Assembly: GCA_030512295.1 (NCBI GenBank)
Contig: JAULSR010000001.1
Location: forward strand, 4,301,001-4,365,000
DNA: 64,000 nucleotides
Source: Bombardia bombarda
Lineage: Eukaryota > Ascomycota > Sordariomycetes > Sordariales > Lasiosphaeriaceae
Reading direction: 5' to 3'
Numbering within the stretch: position 1 is the first letter of the stretch; each line of letters starts with the position of its first letter. Position numbers and translations under genes: made by a program. Of the stretch, positions 34,868 to 46,516 are shown in pieces. The notes below the pieces were generated by a model, which worked only from the letters and a program-made list of their open reading frames with translations, ran no database searches and was not told where the DNA came from.

Positions 34868-36937
34868 CTACACGCTCATCTGCTTGATCAATTCGACAAG
34901 TTTGTAGGATTCGGCCCTGAAATCTAGAGGTGAGACGCCCATTACTTGGTAACGGATTCTGTGGGGCACAATGTTAGCAAGACAGGATCCGAAAAGGAGT
35001 AAATCGCAGAGGAGGGAGTGAGTGAGTGAGTGACACCTACTTTGCCTGGTCACCAAAGGTATCCATCTTGGCGCGACATCTGAAGCTGAATTTCCTGCAG
35101 TTGGCAAGCTCAAAATCGCGCGTCAGACCGGCCTCGTCCTGATCGCGGGCCTCCATGAGCTCGTTAGCACTCTTGCCATTCATAATCACCTTTGCCTGGT
35201 CGTCGAAGCAACTGAGCCAGAGCTGGCCCGTGATGTCGTTGACGTTTACGCTCATGATGTAGCGGTAGCGGGGCCGGTCGTGGTTGATCTCGCACTTCTC
35301 GCAGCGCCACGTGCCGTCGCCCATGTCGGTCACCTTTTTGCTACAACCCTCGCTGCTGCAGGCCGGGTAGGCGAAATTGTCCTGCTTAATGTAGACGATA
35401 GTAGCAACGAGGTTGAAGTAAGTGGCCTCGTCCATGCCGAGGTTCTCCTGCTTCACCTGCAAGATCGTCTTAGTCTCGTCCTTGCGGCCGGTAGCGGCGC
35501 CCATGCTGGAGAGGTTGTTGTGCGTAGCAAAGGTATCGTTCCTGCCCGAAGCGTCGTACCAGCCCTTGAGGCGATGCGCCTCGGGAACATCGGGGTCGAC
35601 CGCCATTGTGCCCGACGACAAGAGCGACAGGCTTCGTCCCCCAAAGTCGCTCACGCGCGTGCCTTTGAAGGCGATGATGGACTCAGGGCTGACGTCGAAG
35701 TTTGTTGCCGTCTTGCCCCAGACGGTAATGCGAACAGAATAACCCGTATCATCGACCAGGGTCAACTCGCGCTTATCGTAAGGCTTCTGGGTAGTTTTGG
35801 ATACAATCTGCGACACTTCCTGGACCTCCTTCAAGACTCCAATAATATCGACCGTCGCATCCTTCTCGACATCTTGAAGCTCCTGGATATTGCAAAAGTT
35901 GAAGCGCACCTGCGGTACGGAGCTCTCATCCTCGGCCTTCTCAATCTTTGTATCGCGCTCAAACGTGAGCTCATAGTCGTTGGGAAGATTGCTAAACTGC
36001 TTCTTGGCCAGTTGGACCTTGCAGGGGCTGCTAATGTAGTAGACTTGACCCTCCTGCAGCACATCGTACCACATATCACACTGCTCGTTGAAGCCCGTGG
36101 CTCTAATCTCGCCGCTATCGTCGAGGAAGTTGACGCTGAAAAGCTTGCCTTCGCCGCTTGCCTTGTGCCATGTCTTGATCTCGGACTTGCTTGTAACTCT
36201 GGCCTTGATGGTCCATTTGTGTGCGTAAGGAGACAATCCCTCGATGGGATACAGCTTTGTGTTTGCGCCATCTGGGCCGCCGCCACCACCACGGCCGCCG
36301 CCACCCATGCTGCCGCCGTTACCGGCCGGCGCGCGAGTAGGGAGCTTCTGGGCCTGTGGTTTGGACTCCTGGGCCGGCTCAGGCTTCACGCCATAGAATC
36401 CAGAGCCACCAATAGTGGTGCTATGCGACTCGGCTGATCTGGACTCGAGGGCGACCGGCTCACCAATCTTTTCCGGGGCGCCAAGATCTGTGATGACCTC
36501 AAGGTCGAGAATGATCATGATGCTACAAATAGAAAGTCAGAGATGTGCTCTTGAAGGGTTCTTTATGGCGAACGTACTTCTTGCCCTTGAGGGACTGCGC
36601 CGTGTATTGCTTCAGCCGCAAAATGCTGCCGCGCTGGAGGAGGCCATCATGCACGACATGGTTTGCCTGGTTGGCCAACATGCACTGGACGTAGTTGCGA
36701 GAATCGCTGAAGACGACGCGATACCTTTCGGCGGCGGGGGCGCCATTTGTCGGGCCTTTTGCCTCGAGGGTCTTGATCTGGAGACACTGCAAAACGGGAA
36801 CGGGAAATCGTGATGCGGCTTGGTTGGGATCGTTGAAGATGGCGCTGTTTGTTTCACACTAAGGTCAGTTATCCGACCGACAAAAAGAGGCGAAAAACTT
36901 ACTCAATTGCCCCCTGCGTGAGCTGTTGTTGGGCCAT
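34868..36937 (-). CDS. RFA1: Replication protein A 70-kDa subunit (RPA1/Rfa1)
   Basis: Four exons (36937-36903, 36844-36578, 36522-35041, 34958-34868) encode 624 residues, the usual size. Introns are 58, 55 and 82 nt, with donors GTAAGT, GTACGT and GTAGGT and acceptors CAG, TAG and CAG. The protein starts MAQQQLTQGAI. The N-terminal OB fold (DBD-F) ends near residue 105 and is followed by a Gly/Pro-rich linker with a GGGGRGGGGG run. DBD-A begins near TKLYPIEGLSPY (about 187), DBD-B near 305 and DBD-C near 470. DBD-C holds the C4 zinc site (CSSEGC and CEKC). The last exon supplies RYQVMGVSPLDF, the conserved C-terminal helix region used for trimer formation. RPA coats single-stranded DNA in replication, repair and checkpoint signalling in the nucleus. 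An MCB-like element lies upstream, consistent with S-phase expression. Confidence 0.96.
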
Positions 36938-37053
36938 CGTGTGCTGCTCTGTTGTCTTTGTGATTGTATGGTGAGGACGTTTGCTGTTGTCGCACTAAGA
37001 TGAGCTGGTACCAGAGATGGGCATCTGGGTGGTTATTTTGGAGGGGGGAGGAG

Positions 37054-37059
37054 ACGCGT
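37054..37059. promoter_or_regulatory. MluI cell-cycle box (ACGCGT), upstream of RFA1
   Basis: A perfect ACGCGT lies 117 bp upstream of the RFA1 start codon, with a partial GCGCGTC copy at 37079-37085. In yeasts MCB elements bind MBF and drive G1/S transcription of replication genes, including those for RPA. The position and gene fit; binding is inferred. Confidence 0.5.
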
Positions 37060-37562
37060 TGAGGTGGGCTTGGGCGTAGCGCGTCGAGGGGTGGTGGCAA
37101 GAGTTTAATTGCTGCAGGGAAGGAGCTGAGCGCGCGAACTGTGCGAGGGTTGCTGGAGCCCGCACTTGCGCACTGTCTGCCTGACCAAATTCCCATCGTG
37201 CCTCCCCCGAAATCTAACTCTCCAGCTCCAACGTTGTGGCTTCCTTCTACTGACGAGCATCCATAGACTTTGCATCTAGATGTTGCGTTTACAATGCCCG
37301 ATCTAAGCGATCAAATATCAAACATCATAATGTATATATATATGTATTTTGTACATTAGCCCATATATGCCCAACCGAGGCATATCTCACCAGCAATGCA
37401 GTTTAAGGAGAATGATAACATTATGAAGCTGGACAAAACCAACAGCTCTGGGTGTAGCCGATAATCTTCCTCGGTCCTTCGGGTTATATCTTGTCCAGCT
37501 CTCAAAAAAAGCGTGACATGGAAAGAAAGATCGTCGACAACGACAGGGGAAGGAAGTACCAT

Positions 37563-37564
<2 letters not shown>

Positions 37565-37597
<33 letters not shown>
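37565..37597. repeat. Trinucleotide microsatellite (CAG)11
   Basis: Eleven perfect CAG units lie about 190 bp upstream of the amidohydrolase start codon, probably in its promoter or 5' UTR. Confidence 0.92.
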
Positions 37598-37599
<2 letters not shown>

Positions 37600-37785
37600 G
37601 GGTGCTCAGGCCCTCAACCCCGCCATAGCTACCAATACCTACCCGACCGCTAACACAGCTCCAACCCCCTTCCTCATTCTCAATAACAAAGTCCAGACCA
37701 CACCGTTTCCTTCAAAACAGCTTCGTTTTCTCTAGATATTGCCCCATTACCGTCTCTCACCACTACCGCCATACCAGTAGCAATC

Positions 37786-38892
37786 ATGGCCACCCCCATC
37801 CCCATAATCGACTCCCACATCCACCTCTACCCCTCCTCCGAGCTCACCTCCCTCGCCTGGTACACCCCCTCCAGCCCGCTCGCAAACCAGCGCTCCGTCA
37901 CAGAATTCAAGACCGCCGTCACCCCCGCCAACCTCGCCTCCCTCTCGGGGTTCATCTTCATCGAGACAGACCGCAAGAACGAAGAGTCCAAAGACTGGAC
38001 GGCGCCCCTGGAAGAAGTATCCTGGATCCGCCGCGTCGCCGGCGGGGACGAGCCGCGCCCAGACGAGGGCCACACAGCCGCCGACGCGCCGCTATGCCTG
38101 GCCGTCGTGCCCTGGGCGCCGCTGGTACTCGGCGCTGAGCAGTTGGAGAAGTACTTGGTCGAGGTAGAGGCGGCGGCGGGGCCGCGGGTCTGGCCCAAGG
38201 TTAAAGGGTTCCGGTATCTGCTGCAGGACAAGCCGAACGGGACGGCGCTGGGGGATGGGTTTATCGAGGGGCTGAAGCTGCTGGGGAGGAAGGGGTTTGT
38301 GTTTGATGCCGGGGTTGACCAGCACAGGAGAGGGAGGGTGCAGCTGGAGGAGCTGGTGGATATGGTTGATCGGGCGCATGACGGGGTGGAGAGGGAGGAG
38401 GAGAAGGTGGTGTTTATATTGAGTAAGTGTTCTTTTTTGCTAGGAAGGGGTTGACTATGGTAATGAGATACTGGCCACTAACCATTTGATACAGACCACC
38501 TGCTCAAGCCAGACCTGACCATCGTCAGCCAGACGGACCCGACGTTCATCGCCTGGCGCACCGCCATGTTCACGCTCAGCAAGTGCCGCCAGACGTACAT
38601 GAAGCTCAGCGGCTGCTTCGCCGAGCTGCCCGACAGCCTCAAGGTCCGCTCGGCCGAGGACATATTCTCGGCCATCCTCCCGTGGCTCGCCGTCCTGGTA
38701 GCCGCCTTCGGCCCTGCCCGCATCATGTTCGGCAGCGACTGGCCCGTGTGCACCGTGGGCGTGGGCGAGGAAGCCTGGCAGAAGTGGCACAAGGTCGTCA
38801 GCATGATGTGCGACATGGCCGGTCTCGATGAGGATGCCCAGCGGATGCTGTGGGCTGGAACCGCTAGGAAAGCATACAATATTGATGCTTGA
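37786..38892 (+). CDS. Amidohydrolase (PF04909-type, PDC hydrolase/lactonase-like)
   Basis: Exons 37786-38422 and 38495-38892 encode 344 residues. The 72-nt intron starts GTAAGT, has CTAAC and ends ACAG, and the join reads VFIL-N-HLLKP. The N-terminal IDSHIHLY carries the HxH metal-binding motif, and MFGSDWPVC near the C-terminus carries the catalytic Asp of the amidohydrolase_2 TIM barrel. Related enzymes include 2-pyrone-4,6-dicarboxylate hydrolases and L-fucono/L-rhamnono-lactonases, which open lactone rings in sugar or aromatic catabolism. No neighbouring catabolic genes indicate the substrate. There is no signal peptide, so a cytosolic location is likely. Third codon positions are strongly C-biased in both exons, as in other expressed genes of the window. 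Confidence 0.92.
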
Positions 38893-41800
38893 GGAGTGGC
38901 AAAGAGGCTATCTGGGCACTTGATTATTAGCGATGAGGATGGGGTCAAAAGCAAGCAACAGTTACAAAAGGAAAGAAATGAATAGCATGTAAGATGTGAG
39001 GATTCGAAAAATGATCATTCTCCTAGGCACACTACTAAGCAAAGGACACCAGTAAATGGGTTTTTCTCGATTTACGGCAGGGCGATGGTTTTAGTTGCTG
39101 CACATAGGCAAGTATAGGATTGGACTTTGTTTGATGACCGCTTTCATCTCTTTGCAGATGCTTGTGAGGCAAATATCGTTCAGTATCGAAGAGTCGAAAA
39201 AGGTCAAGCTGAGATACAGCATGGTATAATAAGTCTGGCAACAACCCCATTATTTGGGGACGTTTTGACGATTATCAAGCGTTCTGACATGCTCGCATCT
39301 TCCCATCTTTCAGCAATCTGCTCTTAAGTATCGTCAATAGTCCCGCTGTTAGTGGAGTTTATTTTTCTCACCTTAAATTTCGGGGGGGACTCGTCTAATA
39401 GCAGATCTGCTGGCGCAGGTACATTGATCAACTGTTCGGTGGTAAAACTGGTGTTGTTGCAAGACTTCTTGTGCCTGCCTGAACAACAAAACATCTTCAT
39501 ACCTACATGGCCGGGATGATCGCTTCCTGCGCGCCTTCCAGAAGAACGCAAACAAATTCTCCACGGAAAAGGGATGAAACAACGAGCATTGATTCTTTGG
39601 TGCCGCAGACTACTGGACCCATCGCGGCGCTTGTGTTTCGGCCGCAATACGTATTGCAATGTTGGGGAGAGATAACGCTGGCGACGTCCCAACAACTGGA
39701 TCATGGCCGCGGCCAGGATTCTAGGAAACCGACGACATTGTTGCGAGAAACAACCAACGATAAATATAAGTAAAAGAGCAGCCAAAGACATCTAAAGTCT
39801 AGACCCACGGACTGGCCGGGCCGGTCCCGCGACCAAGATTCATGTATGCATCATGAGGACAAGCGCAATGTAAACGTCATCTCCCCAGATACGCAGCGAG
39901 GGAGGGAAAACGCAAAACACGGGGCATTCCGTTCCATGGCTGACGGGCGCGTTCGGGGCGGGCAGTGCCGCAAACAACACAATCCTAACACATGGCTTTC
40001 ACTTTTCGGGCCAACGTGGGAGCGGCCGGAAATTGCTTTCAGTTAGCAGTATCGGAAAATAATTATCCTATATCTACTCTCGGAAATGGCGGCGGCGGCT
40101 CTGATCTGAAGCAGGAGGATTCATCGAGATTCAAGCGTGGAGTGCTTTATTCCGGGGGGCACGTTCAAAAATACCTACTCAACCAATCCGATACAAGGTG
40201 TGACCGGGGAGGCTAGAAAAAGAACCTACACCACCAAAAGTCGTGACAGGACGGTACGATGACACACGCCATCTTTTTTCCCTCTAGGGCCTAATATTTT
40301 CTCTTCCCCATATCTCGAAACGTGATTTTACCCGCTTCAAGATTGATTTAGTAACGGCTCAACCGGGTCATGAACCTGCTTGGCTAGGAGGAATATGGCC
40401 ATCAGGACGACCAGACAGGTACCTCGTTGCCGCGTGGTTCCCGCCTCCCCCGGATAGGAGGTCAAAGAGAAAGACGGATAGGTACAGGATATAGAATGGT
40501 GTTTTCTGACTTATTGACGACTGGGTCAGGGCTGGACGGGAGGGAGGAAGGAGTGAGTGTCGTGGCCCCCGACCTTGCCGTCCAACAATGTCAATGACTA
40601 ATGCCCGAAGGAGAGATGCAACTTTGCACACCGCAAGTTTGTGACCGCACTGACAGTCAGGAGTAGTATCCGTGGTTTATGTAAGAAAAGCCGGTTGAGA
40701 ATGACGCCCAGGGGCGTCTGTCTCACTCTCTCCCGCCCATCTCCTTTTTGTCGCGAAGAAAGCTCAAAGTCAAATGACATGGCGCTTCTGCGAGGAAATG
40801 ATGGCTGCTAGCGAAAAAAAAACGGACAGACAGACAGACAGACAGGACACGGCATTGATGGCTCCTTGATCTGCTTTCTTGGCACTGCTCCCGGGGATGC
40901 GGAAAGTCTGGGGAAGCGGTCAAGCCCCATCGACTGGCTGGCTAGTGGCTGCATCACACTGTACAGGGGCTGGCTGCACTGCTACTTGCTCGCCTTGCCT
41001 TGCTTTGCTTCCATGAGATGCGCTGGAACCTGCGGAACCTGAAATGCGTTTTCTTTGCTGCAGGGGGCCGTGCCGTCGGCCGGCGTGGAAGGGCAGCATC
41101 ACTGCACCATTCTCCGTGGGTTCCAGAAATCTTCTTTTTTAAAACGGCCGGCCGAGCAAGGGCAGGCATGAAGGCAGGCATAAAGACAGAAACAGGAAGG
41201 TGATGATGGCTATCATCAGATGGTGGATCGTGATGCTGAGGTGAAAGCCTGACATCTAAAGATTGGTCTAGACACCTTGATACGACTGGTCTAGTTGGTG
41301 TCGTCATGTCGTGACATGATGGTATGCGACTTCGCAATAGGTGGTCCTCTCAAGTCAGCTCTGCAACGGCCAGGAGGAGGCACTCACTACAACAGACGAC
41401 ACAGTGAGACAGCATACCTTCTAAGCCATATTTAGGCAGACAGCGCAAATGACTATATGGATGGGACCCCCCACGTATTACACAGTAGTTTATCTCTTGG
41501 TGTTCGTGGTGGTTGTTGGCCTGCTTCGCCGCCTTCAGGAGTGAAAGGTGCTCAGCGGTAACAAGAATAGCCCAGCAGGGCAAGCAGCCCATCCACCTAT
41601 CGAGCGCAAATTGCCTGAGCGTCGTTCGTGGGCCGACAATTGAGCCGAAAGAGCAAAGGCAAAAGAACTGAAAGGAAGAGCTGTGCCGTGATCCTGCCAA
41701 CTGTGGAAGTGCCGGCCACAAGGAGATGGGAAGACGGTCGAAAAGCCGATGGCCGTCCCATTGAGGCTGCTGTGGTTGTGCAATGGAATAATTCTAGACC

Positions 41801-43641
41801 GGCGAAAGCTAAAGACGGTGAGAGAATGAATGAATGCAATGAAAGGAACCTAGGGAGGGCCAAGGCAGCCAGCCGACAAGGTGAACCTTGTCCAAAGCCG
41901 AAACCTGCCTCTCGCGGCAGCAGCATACCACTGGCACCGATAACGAGAAAAGAAAATTATTCTCCATCTTACCCAGGTTCCATGTTCGCCTGTGCCATGG
42001 TTTGGTTTGTGCAACTGCCTTCCAGAGAAGTTGTGGAGCGACAAACTTGACATCGCGCTAGAATTTCGGACGAATGAATGAAAAAGCTACCCCACACGCA
42101 GCTACCTAGGCTGGGTGGGACGCGAATTCTGAGAGAGCCAGGCGGGCTGAAAGACCCCTGACCGTGAAGTAATCAGGTACCTCCAAGTACCCCCAAGGTT
42201 ACCCCCAAAAGCCCCCAAGTCCAATCGAGGCAAGCGTTATAATGCCCCACGGGGAGAAAAATTTCCATTCCCGCTCTCCACGTCTTTTCCCCAACATCCA
42301 ACACGGGGATACATAAGCAGCTCTCACCGGTCAAGTACCGAGCGTCCCATGTGTTGTTTGCTCCTCGGTGACGCTTTTTGCGGTCTTTTTTACTACTGTG
42401 CAACACACACCCAAAGGCCAGGCAGAACATAAGGCACTTGGCAGAACTGGCGGTGTCTTCCTTCTCCTTCCTTTCCGTCATCGCGCGGGAATGACGGCCA
42501 AGTCACTGAGGAATATGCCATATTCCATAGCGGCCCTGTCCTGGACTGGACATTTTCTCGCGCATCGATCTGTCCTCCCGCCAAGAATTTTTCTTGTCAA
42601 ATCTTCTTTTAATCTGAAATATCCGCTACGTGTAACCAGCGTTAGCCAGGAAGATAGTACAGTAGGTAGGCAAGGTACTTCTCGAACGCGCCAACTAAGT
42701 TCTGGATCATGACCCCTTGCGCCAGACAGCCCCATTGCCCCCGTAATATTCTTTTTGTTGTCGGACAGGAAAAAGGAAAGCCGGAGCTTCAACGTGGTTC
42801 CCCCCTAGCCCTGTCGGTGTATCGGGTACCTGGTACCACCTCCATTTATGAAGTAGCCAGCCCTGAGCCAGCCAGCCATCCGCAGCCCCCAACACCTGGG
42901 TGCCGAGAGCGAGGGTTAGACAGCGCCTTGTTTTAGAGCACCTGCATTAAACGAAAAGCTCATGTTTTGCTGTCCTGGGTGCCAATTCTGGCTAGCCTTG
43001 ACCCGCTCTTTTCGGCACCCTCAACCACCCTTCAGAGGTACCCAGGGCTCGGGCCACCGAGTACCTGCCAAACGACTGTGACATGGTAGATCAAAACTGC
43101 TATATATGTCTCGAACCAGCGGGTTCCACTCCGTAGACGACGGAAACGAGCAAGCTGGGTGCACGACCTGAGTGGAATCGTCTCACCAACCTGGTTGTGG
43201 CCCTGGGGAAGGACACCTGCTGACGAAGACGCCGTGGCCCGGCCAGTGCCTCACCAGGCAAACCCCGAAACGACCCAAGGCTTCGAGAAGCCAAGTTGGG
43301 ATGGTAAGAGGTGAGTCCAGGTGAGCCTAGGTGAGTGGCAGCACGTCATCCCACGTGGGGGACGGCATCGAGCATAGGGACTTCAGGCGGGGCCTGATTG
43401 GCGGCCCATCGAGCTTCCCATTCCCTTCACGAGATGCCGGATCCGCAACATATCCACGCCTGGATGTACTTCGTATCTTTAAAAAGTACCATTGCTGTCA
43501 GGAACGCTAATGATGCAGCTAGTTGCTGCAGTGGTATGTGGACCCTGAAATGGATATTGGGGACTAGATCTCTCGAGGCTGACAGTCCAACCTCGGCAGC
43601 AACGGTACCAACCAGGTATTTCAAAGGGAAACAGGACGACC
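38893..43641. other. 4.7-kb region without a confident gene
   Basis: On the minus strand two overlapping open frames occur at about 39320-39790 (see findings); neither is recognisable. From 40 to 43.6 kb open frames are short or start only at TTG/GTG. A (GACA)n stretch lies near 40824-40846. Confidence 0.4.
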
Positions 43642-43830
43642 ATGTGCAAACAAATGTATCGGCAATACACTTGTGGGTGCACCAAGGATGAGGAATTCAA
43701 ACAGTGTTTGGAGCGGCAGGGAACGAATGTCAAGTGCACCCCAGTCGAGCGGGAGCCTATGGACCCGTCCGTACACATGTGTAAGAAGCACATGGTTAAG
43801 GAGGGAAAGGACGAGATGCGTCGTGCTTAG
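43642..43830 (+). CDS. Small cysteine-rich protein of unknown function (62 aa)
   Basis: An ATG-initiated frame of 62 codons. Cysteines are at residues 2, 11, 13, 22, 32 and 47, with a YTCGC motif and a His at 45 before MCKKHMV. The spacing looks like a small metal-binding or disulfide fold. There is no signal peptide, so zinc binding in the cytosol or nucleus is more likely than a secreted peptide. From memory, similar short proteins starting MCK and carrying a CGC motif exist as hypothetical proteins in other ascomycetes, but I cannot verify it here. It converges with the F-box gene, whose stop is only about 85 bp away. It differs from chance frames in its Cys/Lys/Glu-rich, low-Ser/Leu composition. 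Confidence 0.6.
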   Translation: MCKQMYRQYTCGCTKDEEFKQCLERQGTNVKCTPVEREPMDPSVHMCKKHMVKEGKDEMRRA

Positions 43831-43913
43831 TAATGGACTTTGGACGATGGTGTGTTGATCGGGATTCTTGATGTCGGTACAAATCGAGGTAGAACCTATC
43901 GGTCGATGTATTG

Positions 43914-44798
43914 CTATGGAAGAGAACTAGAAATTTGGGAGGCATGGTGGTCTTGAAAGTGCTGCACGATATCTTGCCGGCTGTACTGGATTCTGAAGTG
44001 ACTCGAAGGCTCCGTATTGTCTCGACAAAGGGAGCAGTACAATCCCCAGTCTGCCGTCTGGTCATGCAAATGGAGGCGCGGCGCCGCAATAATGGACATG
44101 TACCGTCGAGGCTCGGTTGTCGCATAGTCGAATCTCTTCTTCAGCATCTCAGCCTCTTCGGACAGGCGCAGCAGGGCTTGGCGGTCGACCAACGTCACCC
44201 TGTACCTGGAAAGCTTTTCTCTTGCTGTATAATACCCAGGAAGACTGAGCACCTGCGGAAGGTGCCTTAATGCCTTCTTCTGCAGCTTGACTTGCCGGGC
44301 TGCAAGAGTTAGTGAGATGGGGAAATATTCTTTCCTTGTCGTAAAGCAAAAGTAACAGACTCGTCTGCAGGTAATAAGGTAGAGGTAGCCGCCAAAGAGA
44401 CTGCAGGATTCGCATTTCTCCCTCGTCAATACCTGGAAGAGCGTTTCGCAGCTGAAGGAGGTGGCGTTAATGCTGACCACCGCACGCAAAATAATGGGGC
44501 AAGACGTCCACAGTCGTCGATATGGCGGCAAAGAGTCGACAAGAAGCAGAGCACGCTGGTTAACACGTCGAAAAGTAGTCAATGTCGGAATGTCAAGCAT
44601 CCGAAGTACTTGGTCGATAAGCTCGCCTGGCAGCAGGTCGAGCTGGCCGACTGATCTCTTCGGTAGGATGACGTGTTTGCCGTTGTCGAGCGGGCACCGC
44701 GCTTCGAGTTTAGCATCATCCAAGGTGTGGTCGACAATCCTTAGCTTCTGGCGACAGTAATTTCTTACGTTGCCCAGGGAAAGGTGCCTCGTATCCAT
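43914..44798 (-). CDS. F-box protein with C-terminal cysteine cluster
   Basis: Single exon, 294 residues from the ATG at 44798; the open frame reaches 44816 only through a TTG. The F-box lies at about residues 51-97, beginning GQLDLLPGELIDQVLRMLDI. A cysteine group follows at 129, 132, 144, 148 and 151 (CESC and CRRVCYFC), a pattern common in fungal F-box proteins and probably a zinc-binding or structural knuckle. F-box proteins bind Skp1 and recruit targets to SCF ubiquitin ligases; the target is unknown. No WD40, LRR or Kelch repeats are present. The C-terminal third has an HDQTADWGLYC segment and ends with a possible zinc-like C/H arrangement (CSLC and HFQDHH). Confidence 0.85.
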   Translation of the reverse strand: MDTRHLSLGNVRNYCRQKLRIVDHTLDDAKLEARCPLDNGKHVILPKRSVGQLDLLPGELIDQVLRMLDIPTLTTFRRVNQRALLLVDSLPPYRRLWTSCPIILRAVVSINATSFSCETLFQVLTREKCESCSLFGGYLYLITCRRVCYFCFTTRKEYFPISLTLAARQVKLQKKALRHLPQVLSLPGYYTAREKLSRYRVTLVDRQALLRLSEEAEMLKKRFDYATTEPRRYMSIIAAPRLHLHDQTADWGLYCSLCRDNTEPSSHFRIQYSRQDIVQHFQDHHASQISSSLP

Positions 44799-46201
44799 GA
44801 TGGCGTGCAGGTACAAGGGGCGCCGGTCGCGGGATCGGAGGTGGGCTCAAAGCGTGAGCGCCGTGGCGAGGTTTGCCTGATCACAATCTACGATACAGCT
44901 AACTGGACGAATTGTACCGCTGTTTACCTGTGTGTACCAGCCGTACCATGGGTTACGTCGTGCCGTATGCTAGCAGTTGTGCTATGGGCTTGCCATCGCT
45001 GAGGGCCACGATTGTGCCGTAGGCTGGCAGTCGTGAAGAGCCGTAATCGTACAGGTATTGAGGCGGAGATTGTGGTTGAGATCTGATGAGCGAGACCTCG
45101 GTGGGCGAGATCTTGGGGGAGATGTGGTCGGTCACGCACGTGGGCAGAGGAAATTGGCGAAACCTGGCAAGGTTAGCAGTGCTCTGGCGATTGCAGCTGG
45201 GGCGTGATTACTCCCAAAAGCGCAATGTTTGCTCTCTCAAATGCGCAATCACGACTCACTTGGCATTGCGCGCCGTGCGGATGGAAGAAGTAATCTCGGT
45301 TGCAAAGGCGGCAGAGTGTTGATAGACGTGAGGAAGGTGAAGATTGATTGAGGTGGAAGATCGAAGACTGATCGCGGTTGTGGAGTTGTGAAAAGTTGGA
45401 GATTGATCGAGGTTGTGAAATTCCGTGGATCGCTGAGCAATTGGAATCGGCGCGCCAAAATGTGGCGGAGGACCAGTCGATCTCGCGGGGTCACATGACA
45501 GTAGGAGTGGGGTGAATTGAGGCCATTTAGCCAATAGAAGGCCGTGGAACCCAACCAATGGATGCAGACCTGCGTGTCAGCTACGTACCAGTGCGAATGG
45601 CAGAGATTTTTAGCGTCACCGCCGGCGCTCTGAGCGTCGCTGCACGCTTCAACAACTGTGTCAACTACAAACTGCCTCTGGACCGCGCCTTACACAGTGA
45701 CTTCTGATTTTATCTCATTTCGGCCCCTGCTCTCTGGTCTCTGACGGTCCTCTTCTCTGGTCTTCTGCTGCCACATAAAGACTCGGTTGGTCTTCCCTGA
45801 GACCCAACTTGGCCTCTGACTTTCTTTTTTTCTGTTTCCTTCCTCACACTGCCACTGCCAACTCCATCAAGCCATCTTTACCGCTTCGTGTGCCGTAGAC
45901 GAGCACAGACTTTGTTCTCGACCATTCGCAAGGAGCCATAACCTCGGACAAGTTCCACAGCCGAGCGCAGACCAACACCGCACCCCCTTTCTCCTTCCTC
46001 CCTTGTGTCACGAGCATCCTCGGGTATTAATATCAACCTTTGTCCATCTTCTTGCCATCTACTTTCAACACGCACAAACATACAAACATACGATCCGGTC
46101 CCACTTACAGCAAACCGTACGTCGTCTACCACACATAACATCCACACTTACACCACCCTCATCCACACATATAGTTCTATATCTCCAGCCTCTACCATAC
46201 C
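44799..46201. other. Intergenic and leader region
   Basis: No confident gene. At about 45335-45425 there are imperfect tandem copies of a GATTGATCGAGGTTGTG-like unit. From 45640 to 46200 the plus strand is pyrimidine-rich and A-rich with CCACAC and TCTC tracts, resembling a promoter plus long 5' leader for the short ORF at 46202. Confidence 0.45.
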
Positions 46202-46516
46202 ATGTCCACCACCAGGCTGCTGACCCGAAGCCACCACCAGACCACCACCAGCACCACCACATCAACCTCCATGATGCCTTCCCAAATTGCCTCGCCCATC
46301 CCCATCTCGGCCTCGAATCGCCGGAACCTGGGTCTAGTGACGTCTCAGGACCTGTTTGCCAGCCTGAACGCGACCCTCTCGTCCAAGACAGGCCATGGCC
46401 AGCATTTCGTCACTCCCATCCACACCATCCAGGAGAACGACTACTCGGTCCCGGCTCCTCCACCGCCGAGCCCAGTCAGCTTTCGGGATCACTGGCCGGC
46501 ATCACTTCGCCGCTGA
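46202..46516 (+). CDS. Short Ser/Thr/Pro-rich orphan ORF (104 aa)
   Basis: An ATG frame of 104 codons begins after a leader with UTR-like composition. The N-terminus is Thr/Ser-rich. The middle (NRRNLGLVTSQDLFASLNA) and the part before a Pro-rich APPPPSPVSF motif have balanced composition. There is no domain, signal peptide or membrane span. It may be an unstructured regulatory protein restricted to close relatives, or exon 1 of a longer gene whose later exons I could not identify. T-rich 3' UTR-like sequence follows from about 46540. Confidence 0.42.
   Translation: MSTTRLLTRSHHQTTTSTTTSTSMMPSQIASPIPISASNRRNLGLVTSQDLFASLNATLSSKTGHGQHFVTPIHTIQENDYSVPAPPPPSPVSFRDHWPASLRR

Larger units (their letters stand above)
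36938..37785. other. Divergent promoter region RFA1 / amidohydrolase
   Basis: This 848-bp gap lies between two diverging genes. It contains an ACGCGT element near RFA1, a short (TA)n stretch at about 37330-37350 and an (CAG)11 repeat closer to the amidohydrolase. No coding frame is supported. Confidence 0.6.

Noticed and set aside
41628..42050. 140-codon plus-strand frame rich in Lys/Arg
   Set aside because: Starts only at GTG, no domain; opposing frames of similar length exist.
43108..43125. TCTCGAACC, complement of a B-box
   Set aside because: No A-box or cloverleaf fits on the minus strand.
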